Source: an uncultured Poribacteria bacterium
GTDB lineage: Bacteria; Poribacteria; WGA-4E; WGA-3G
Length of the DNA: 64,000 nucleotides
Direction: 5' to 3'
NCBI GenBank assembly: GCA_951813545.1
Contig: OX638352.1
Span: forward strand, 930,001 to 994,000
In this document: positions 59,546 through 64,000 of the stretch, in pieces
Layout: each line of letters begins with the position of its first letter
Numbering within the stretch: the first letter of the stretch is position 1
Program-made: the position numbers and the translations under genes
Notes under the pieces: generated by a model
The model's database searches: none
What the model was told of the DNA's origin: nothing
Seen by the model: the letters and a program-made list of their open reading frames with translations, nothing else

Positions 59546-62179
59546 CTAAGCTTCGTCTTCAATGACAGCCTGCGCTGCGGCGAGACGAGCAATCGGGACA
59601 CGGAATGGGGAACACGATACGTAATCGAACCCTAAGCCGTAGCAGAACTTCACAGAACTCGGTTCGCCGCCGTGCTCACCACAGATACCGACTTTCAGAT
59701 CAGGACGTGTCGCCCGCCCTTTTTCAGCACCGATTTGCAAGAGACTGCCGACCCCTTCTTGGTCGAGAACTTGGAACGGATCGTATTCGAGTACACCGTT
59801 TCTGACGTAGTCATCAAGGAATTTCACTGCGTCATCACGGCTCATCCCGAATGTTGTCTGGGTGAGATCGTTGGTGCCGTAGGAGAAAAACTCGGCTTCA
59901 GCAGCGATTTTGTCAGCGGTGAGTGCTGCACGGGGTAGCTCAATCATTGTACCGACGAGGTATTCAATCCGAGTACCGCTCTCTGCAAAAACGGCTTCCG
60001 CCGTGTCAACAACAACCTTGCGTTGCAAAGATAATTCATTGATATGCCCAACGAGCGGAATCATAATCTCTGGCAAAACTGCGATGCCGCGTCTTGAGAC
60101 ATCAATGGCGGCTTCAAAGATTGCGCGTGCTTGCATTTCGGTTATCTCTGGATAGACGATACCGAGCCTACATCCACGATGCCCAAGCATTGGGTTAAAC
60201 TCGTGCAATTCCTCAACGCGCTCACGAAGTTTTTGCGGTTCAACACCGATTCGCTCTGCAAGCTCAAGGATTTCAGTTTCACTTTTGGGTAAGAACTCAT
60301 GGAGCGGCGGATCAAGCGTACGTATCGTAACTGGATAGCCTGCCATTGCCTCAAAGATACCGATAAAGTCTGAACGCTGATGCGGTAGTAGTTTCGCCAA
60401 TGCCACTTCTCGCTCTGCTGTGTTATCAGCGAGAATCATCTCACGGATGGCATCAATTCCCGCGCCAAAGAACATGTGCTCAGTACGGCAAAGCCCGATG
60501 CCTTCTGCGCCAAATTGTCGGGCATTTTTCGCATCTTCGGGTGTATCCGCATTCGTACGAATCCCTAAGGACCGAACCTCATCTGTCCATTCCATGAGCG
60601 TCCCGAATTGTCCACTCAATTCCGGTTGGATAAGCGCTACCTGTCCATTGAGAACATCACCTGTGGATCCGTTAAGCGTGATGTAATCCCCTTCAGTGTA
60701 GCGTCTTCCCTCCGCGTAAAATTCCAATGCTTCTTCATTGATAAACAGAGCAGAACATCCGGCGACACAGCATTTTCCCATGCCTCGTGCGACAACCGCA
60801 GCGTGGCTTGTCATACCACCACGTGCGGTAAGTATACCTTCCGCGGCATCCATACCACCGATATCTTCTGGTGATGTTTCAGTACGAACGAGGATAACTT
60901 TCTCTCCAACGGCTGCGAGTTCTTCGGCATGAAGTGCGGTGAAGACCACTTTACCAACAGCTGCACCCGGGGAGGCAGGCAAACCTTGCGCGATAACCTC
61001 AACGTCAGCCTCCGGATCAACGCTCGGGTGCAACAATTGATCCAAATCATTAGCAGGAACACGTGTCAAAGCGGTCGGCTTATCGATTAAGCCTTCTTCA
61101 ACCATCTCAACAGCGATACGGACAGCAGCTTGCCCTGTGCGTTTCCCGTTACGGGTTTGGAGCATGTAGAGTTTGGAATCTTGAATCGTAAACTCCACGT
61201 CTTGCATGTCGGTGTAGTGCTTCTCAAGTCTCAAACCGATATCAACCAATTCATGATACGCATCGGGCAAAATGTTTCTCAATTCGGCGACCGGCAGGGG
61301 TGTACGGATGCCGGCGACCACATCTTCACCCTGCGCGTTAATGAGGAATTCGCCGTAAAATTGGTTCGCGCCCGTCGATGGGTTACGGGTGAAGGCGACA
61401 CCTGATCCGGAAGTTCCGCCCATATTCCCGAAGACCATTGCCTGGACGTTGACAGCGGTCCGTCCCATTTCTTCGGAAATATCGTTGAGACGGCGATAGG
61501 TAATAGCGCGCGGGTTGCCTGAAGATTCAAAAACGGCATCCCGTGCCATATCTAACTGCTGACGGGGATTATCAGGAAAATCATTTCCGGTGTGCTGTTT
61601 GACGGCGTTCTTGAATTCATGGACGAGTGCCGCTAAATCATCGGCTTCTAATTCGGTATCTAATGTAACGCCTTTTACGTTTTTCTTTTCTTCAAGTAAA
61701 TGCTCAAACTCGTCGTGATCAACGTTGAGAACAACGTTTCCGAACATTTGGATGAAGCGGCGGTATGAGTCGTAAGCGAAACGTTCGTTTTCGGATCTAG
61801 CGATAAGTCCCTTAACCGCGTCATCATTCAAGCCGAGGTTGAGAATTGTGTCCATCATACCTGGCATTGAGACTGCGGCACCAGAACGGACAGAAAGGAG
61901 GAGTGGGTTTTCGGTATCACCGAATTTTGCACCGAGTGCGTTTTCTAATTTCGCCAGATTCTCGTCAATCTGTTCGTTAAGTCCGACTGGGTATCGTTTA
62001 TCATTTTCGTAGTATAATTTGCAAACTTCAGTGGAGATAGTGAAACCCGGCGGAACGGGAACACCAAGATTGCTCATCTCTGCGAGATTCGCCCCTTTTC
62101 CACCAAGCAGCATTCGCATGGTGGCATCACCGTCGCTTTCACCGGCTCCAAAGAAGTAGACATACTTTGGTTGTGGCAT
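59546..62179 (-). CDS. ppdK: Pyruvate, phosphate dikinase
   Basis: An 877-residue enzyme that interconverts pyruvate, ATP and Pi with PEP, AMP and PPi. The ATP-grasp part is '[20 protein letters not shown]' and '[20 protein letters not shown]', with '[20 protein letters not shown]'. The phosphohistidine domain is '[20 protein letters not shown]'. The PEP domain ends '[20 protein letters not shown]' and '[20 protein letters not shown]' with the catalytic Cys. ATG 62179 follows AGGAGG; a TTG one codon earlier is possible. It follows pafA after a repeat element. Confidence 0.95.
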   Translation of the reverse strand: MPQPKYVYFFGAGESDGDATMRMLLGGKGANLAEMSNLGVPVPPGFTISTEVCKLYYENDKRYPVGLNEQIDENLAKLENALGAKFGDTENPLLLSVRSGAAVSMPGMMDTILNLGLNDDAVKGLIARSENERFAYDSYRRFIQMFGNVVLNVDHDEFEHLLEEKKNVKGVTLDTELEADDLAALVHEFKNAVKQHTGNDFPDNPRQQLDMARDAVFESSGNPRAITYRRLNDISEEMGRTAVNVQAMVFGNMGGTSGSGVAFTRNPSTGANQFYGEFLINAQGEDVVAGIRTPLPVAELRNILPDAYHELVDIGLRLEKHYTDMQDVEFTIQDSKLYMLQTRNGKRTGQAAVRIAVEMVEEGLIDKPTALTRVPANDLDQLLHPSVDPEADVEVIAQGLPASPGAAVGKVVFTALHAEELAAVGEKVILVRTETSPEDIGGMDAAEGILTARGGMTSHAAVVARGMGKCCVAGCSALFINEEALEFYAEGRRYTEGDYITLNGSTGDVLNGQVALIQPELSGQFGTLMEWTDEVRSLGIRTNADTPEDAKNARQFGAEGIGLCRTEHMFFGAGIDAIREMILADNTAEREVALAKLLPHQRSDFIGIFEAMAGYPVTIRTLDPPLHEFLPKSETEILELAERIGVEPQKLRERVEELHEFNPMLGHRGCRLGIVYPEITEMQARAIFEAAIDVSRRGIAVLPEIMIPLVGHINELSLQRKVVVDTAEAVFAESGTRIEYLVGTMIELPRAALTADKIAAEAEFFSYGTNDLTQTTFGMSRDDAVKFLDDYVRNGVLEYDPFQVLDQEGVGSLLQIGAEKGRATRPDLKVGICGEHGGEPSSVKFCYGLGFDYVSCSPFRVPIARLAAAQAVIEDEA

Positions 62180-62201
62180 CAAAAGCCTCCTATTATTTAT
62201 T

Positions 62202-62277
62202 GGTTGTCAGTCGTCGTTAAAGCGGTTTTTGATTAAACCAGACATCTCTTCAGCAATGGCTGACCACTGACTGCTAT
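62202..62277. repeat. palindromic GGTTGTCAGTCGTCG element
   Basis: Left arm GGTTGTCAGTCGTCG, right arm GGCTGACCACTGACTGCTATT, and the core 'ggttttt..ttaaacc' repeat the design of the 42818 element. It fills the gap between pafA and ppdK. Confidence 0.6.
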
Positions 62278-63636
62278 TTAGATTGAATAAATCGTTCGAC
62301 TTGCTTCGTCAAATTCGGGTTTAAATGGATCTGTGGACAAATAAAGGATTTGATACGGCTCATAAAGTTGAATATAACTCCAATTGACACCGCACAAGAC
62401 CTTTCCTTCGTTGACTTTCTTGATAAACTTACCTCGGAACTTGGCTCGGGTCCGCTCAGGTGGAAAATGTTCTGCGTGACGAATCTGTTCATCTTTGACA
62501 ATCCGTTCAATCTCCGCTCGGTTTTCAAGGGTATAGTAGAGGCTCTCTTCCTGCCGGACATTGTGGTATTTTAAATCAAGGTGTTTCACCTGTGGGGCAT
62601 CCCACTCAAACCCGCGTTTAGTGAGGTAGGTCTGCAACCACTTCCACTTAATGACCCAATCTAACTCGCGATCCAACTGCATCGGATCGCTTTCCAAGCA
62701 TGTAAGGACGTATTCCCAGCGCGCCATAACTTGGTTTGTTGTCGAATCAGATTCAGCTTGTTCAAGGTATCGCTTGGCGCATTCAAGGTACTGCCACTGT
62801 AGTTCGACAGCGGAGAGTCGCTTTCCATTTTGAAGCTCAATCTGGTGTTTACATGTGGTATCATCGGAGATATCTTGGATGGCTTTGACGGGGTTGCGGA
62901 GTGCAAACCGTTGCTGAATGAAGTTGTCTTCAATCATACGGAGAATAATACCGGTTGTACCTACCTTCAAAAAAGTCGAAAATTCGGACATATTGGAATC
63001 GCCGACGATAACATGTAAGCGTCTGTACTTCTCCCGGTCAGCATGAGGCTCATCGCGCGTGTTGATAATCCCACGCGCTGTCGTTGTGCCGATAGAAATT
63101 TCTTCTCGAATGTGTTCGGCACGTTGCGAGATCGCGTAATATCCGCGATGGCTAGGTTTGATCTTTCCAGCCCCCGCGAAGACCTGACGAGTGACAAAGA
63201 AGGGAATCAACTGCCCAGCCAATTGACGGAAATCAACATGCCGCTCCATTAGGTAATTTTCATGGCATCCATAAGTATTTCCAGGGGTATCCAAGTTATT
63301 TTTAAAAATAGAGATCTTTCCATAGAACCCGTCATTTCGCATGCGCCGTTCCGCGTTACTGGCGAGGCGCGTAATAATACGCTCACCTGCTTTATCATGG
63401 GCAACAAGTTCGGCGACATCATCACATTCTGGGGTTGCGTACTCCGGATGGCACCCAATGTCTTGGTAAAACCTCGCACCGTTTTCAAGGAAGACATCAG
63501 GGTACATTCTCCCAGCAACAATTTCACGGAAGAGGTACATCACGACATTCTGAACAGTGAGTGTCTTTCTACGCGGGACATCTGGCGTCCAGATGATTCC
63601 GAATTCAGTTTCTAGCCCATAAATTCTACGTTTCAT
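62278..63636 (-). CDS. pafA: Pup--protein ligase PafA
   Basis: A 452-residue carboxylate-amine ligase that attaches the ubiquitin-like protein Pup to lysines of target proteins. It opens 'MKRRIYGLETEFGIIWT', then 'FLENGARFYQDIGCHPEYAT', 'IFKNNLDTPGNTYGCHENYL', 'VTRQVFAGAGKI', 'IINTRDEPHADREKYRRLHV' and 'GDSNMSEFSTFLKVGTT'. These match actinobacterial PafA (about 450 residues) rather than the deamidase Dop, whose active-site loop is longer. AAGGGG precedes the ATG. It lies 52 nt after the proteasome alpha gene on the same strand. Confidence 0.94.
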   Translation of the reverse strand: MKRRIYGLETEFGIIWTPDVPRRKTLTVQNVVMYLFREIVAGRMYPDVFLENGARFYQDIGCHPEYATPECDDVAELVAHDKAGERIITRLASNAERRMRNDGFYGKISIFKNNLDTPGNTYGCHENYLMERHVDFRQLAGQLIPFFVTRQVFAGAGKIKPSHRGYYAISQRAEHIREEISIGTTTARGIINTRDEPHADREKYRRLHVIVGDSNMSEFSTFLKVGTTGIILRMIEDNFIQQRFALRNPVKAIQDISDDTTCKHQIELQNGKRLSAVELQWQYLECAKRYLEQAESDSTTNQVMARWEYVLTCLESDPMQLDRELDWVIKWKWLQTYLTKRGFEWDAPQVKHLDLKYHNVRQEESLYYTLENRAEIERIVKDEQIRHAEHFPPERTRAKFRGKFIKKVNEGKVLCGVNWSYIQLYEPYQILYLSTDPFKPEFDEASRTIYSI

Positions 63637-63688
63637 CGGCTACCCCTTCACAAATGTTTCTTCTGCCTATTGTCCGATAGTCAAGAGA

Positions 63689-64000
63689 TTACGATAACAA
63701 AGCCGTAACTTCATCAGTAGAGAGTCGTCGGAATTTTCGCCGTGCGGTGGTTTGTTCAAGACACGCCACTTCTATTGTTTCTGGCGTGATTTCATAACTA
63801 TCTTCTGCATCCGCTTCAACGGTTTGAAAGGTCTCTGTTATAAGCTGAAGTGCCGCTGGCATCTCCAACCCATCCGCATAATTCCGTTCCAGAATTTCTG
63901 TTATCGCTATGGCGCGCCCACCGATAACAGCATACTTCTCCTCTTCCGAATAGATGCCATCAAATGCAATATGATAAATTTGATTCCTCTGTAACCCTGA
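63689..64000 (-). CDS. prcA: 20S proteasome alpha subunit PrcA, C-terminal part (cut by the window edge)
   Basis: 103 residues up to the TAA at 63691-63689; the 5' end lies beyond 64000. 'QIYHIAFDGIYSEEEKYAVI' with 'GGRAIAITEIL' matches the end of the alpha-subunit core, and 'IEVACLEQTTARRKFRRLST' is the typical PrcA tail before the disordered end. The tail is short and ends DEVTALLS, without the Gln-Tyr-Leu-like end of actinobacterial proteasome activators. Together with pafA it shows a Pup-proteasome locus; prcB, pup, dop and mpa/arc are expected upstream. Confidence 0.88.
   Translation of the reverse strand, partial: SGLQRNQIYHIAFDGIYSEEEKYAVIGGRAIAITEILERNYADGLEMPAALQLITETFQTVEADAEDSYEITPETIEVACLEQTTARRKFRRLSTDEVTALLS

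Overview
The window looks like a stretch of a Candidatus Poribacteria-type (or closely related, sponge- or seawater-associated) genome. This is an inference from content. The genes include phytanoyl-CoA-type dioxygenases, Gfo/Idh/MocA oxidoreductases, secreted LamG and TolB-propeller proteins, a DUF5916 outer-membrane-type protein, a EutN microcompartment protein and a Pup-proteasome locus. Typical Shine-Dalgarno sequences and sigma70-like promoters are visible, with ATG, GTG and TTG starts. No rRNA, tRNA or CRISPR array was found.

Layout. 1-6.0 kb: surface protein, acetyltransferase, a SAF-domain oxidoreductase and a zinc alcohol dehydrogenase. 6.2-8.6 kb: an IS5-family element, with its transposase split at a T7 run, inserted just upstream of a LamG gene broken by one TGA. 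8.6-13.2 kb: S51 peptidase, PhyH dioxygenase and a large zinc metalloprotease. 13.4-20.1 kb: a tandem GNAT pair, a PhyH-methyltransferase operon, an AAC(3)-like acetyltransferase and two more methyltransferases. 20.3-31.1 kb: LamG protein, MITE-like element, Ig/glutamine-amidotransferase-like protein, multi-zinc-ribbon protein, HicB/DUF433 pair, oxidoreductase/dehalogenase pair, an ECF sigma factor behind a decayed gene, glycine oxidase, EutN with 5-formyl-THF cyclo-ligase, ComEA-like protein and a lipoprotein gene cut by an amber codon. 31.3-33.9 kb: an LDH2 dehydrogenase with a divergent Nramp-like transporter.

34.2-44.8 kb is a tetrapyrrole cluster on the minus strand, in the order secreted protein, hemB, hemL, polyprenyl synthase, sirC (duplicated Met8 domain), ccsA/hemX, hemA, hemC, cobA-hemD. 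Together these could take glutamyl-tRNA to uroporphyrinogen III, precorrin-2 and siroheme. There are near-consensus promoters before the secreted protein and before hemA. 44.9-52.9 kb: oxidoreductase, lipoproteins, a D-aminoacylase-like amidohydrolase with a flavin disulfide reductase, and two TolB-like propellers. 53.0-54.3 kb: an IS3-family element. 54.3-59.3 kb: rtcB, a PD-(D/E)XK-like protein, an HTH-Gfo/Idh/MocA fusion, a cupin and a Uma2 nuclease. 59.5-64.0 kb: pyruvate phosphate dikinase, pafA and the 3' end of the proteasome alpha subunit gene.

Three themes stand out. First, several unrelated secreted proteins end in the same short tail, K-L-x-T-x-W-G-x-(L/V)-K, which may be an undescribed C-terminal sorting or anchoring signal. 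Second, intergenic DNA is full of small hairpin repeats of several families, some with stems that differ between copies but stay paired. Third, at least three genes are interrupted by in-frame stops, suggesting ongoing gene decay or assembly errors.
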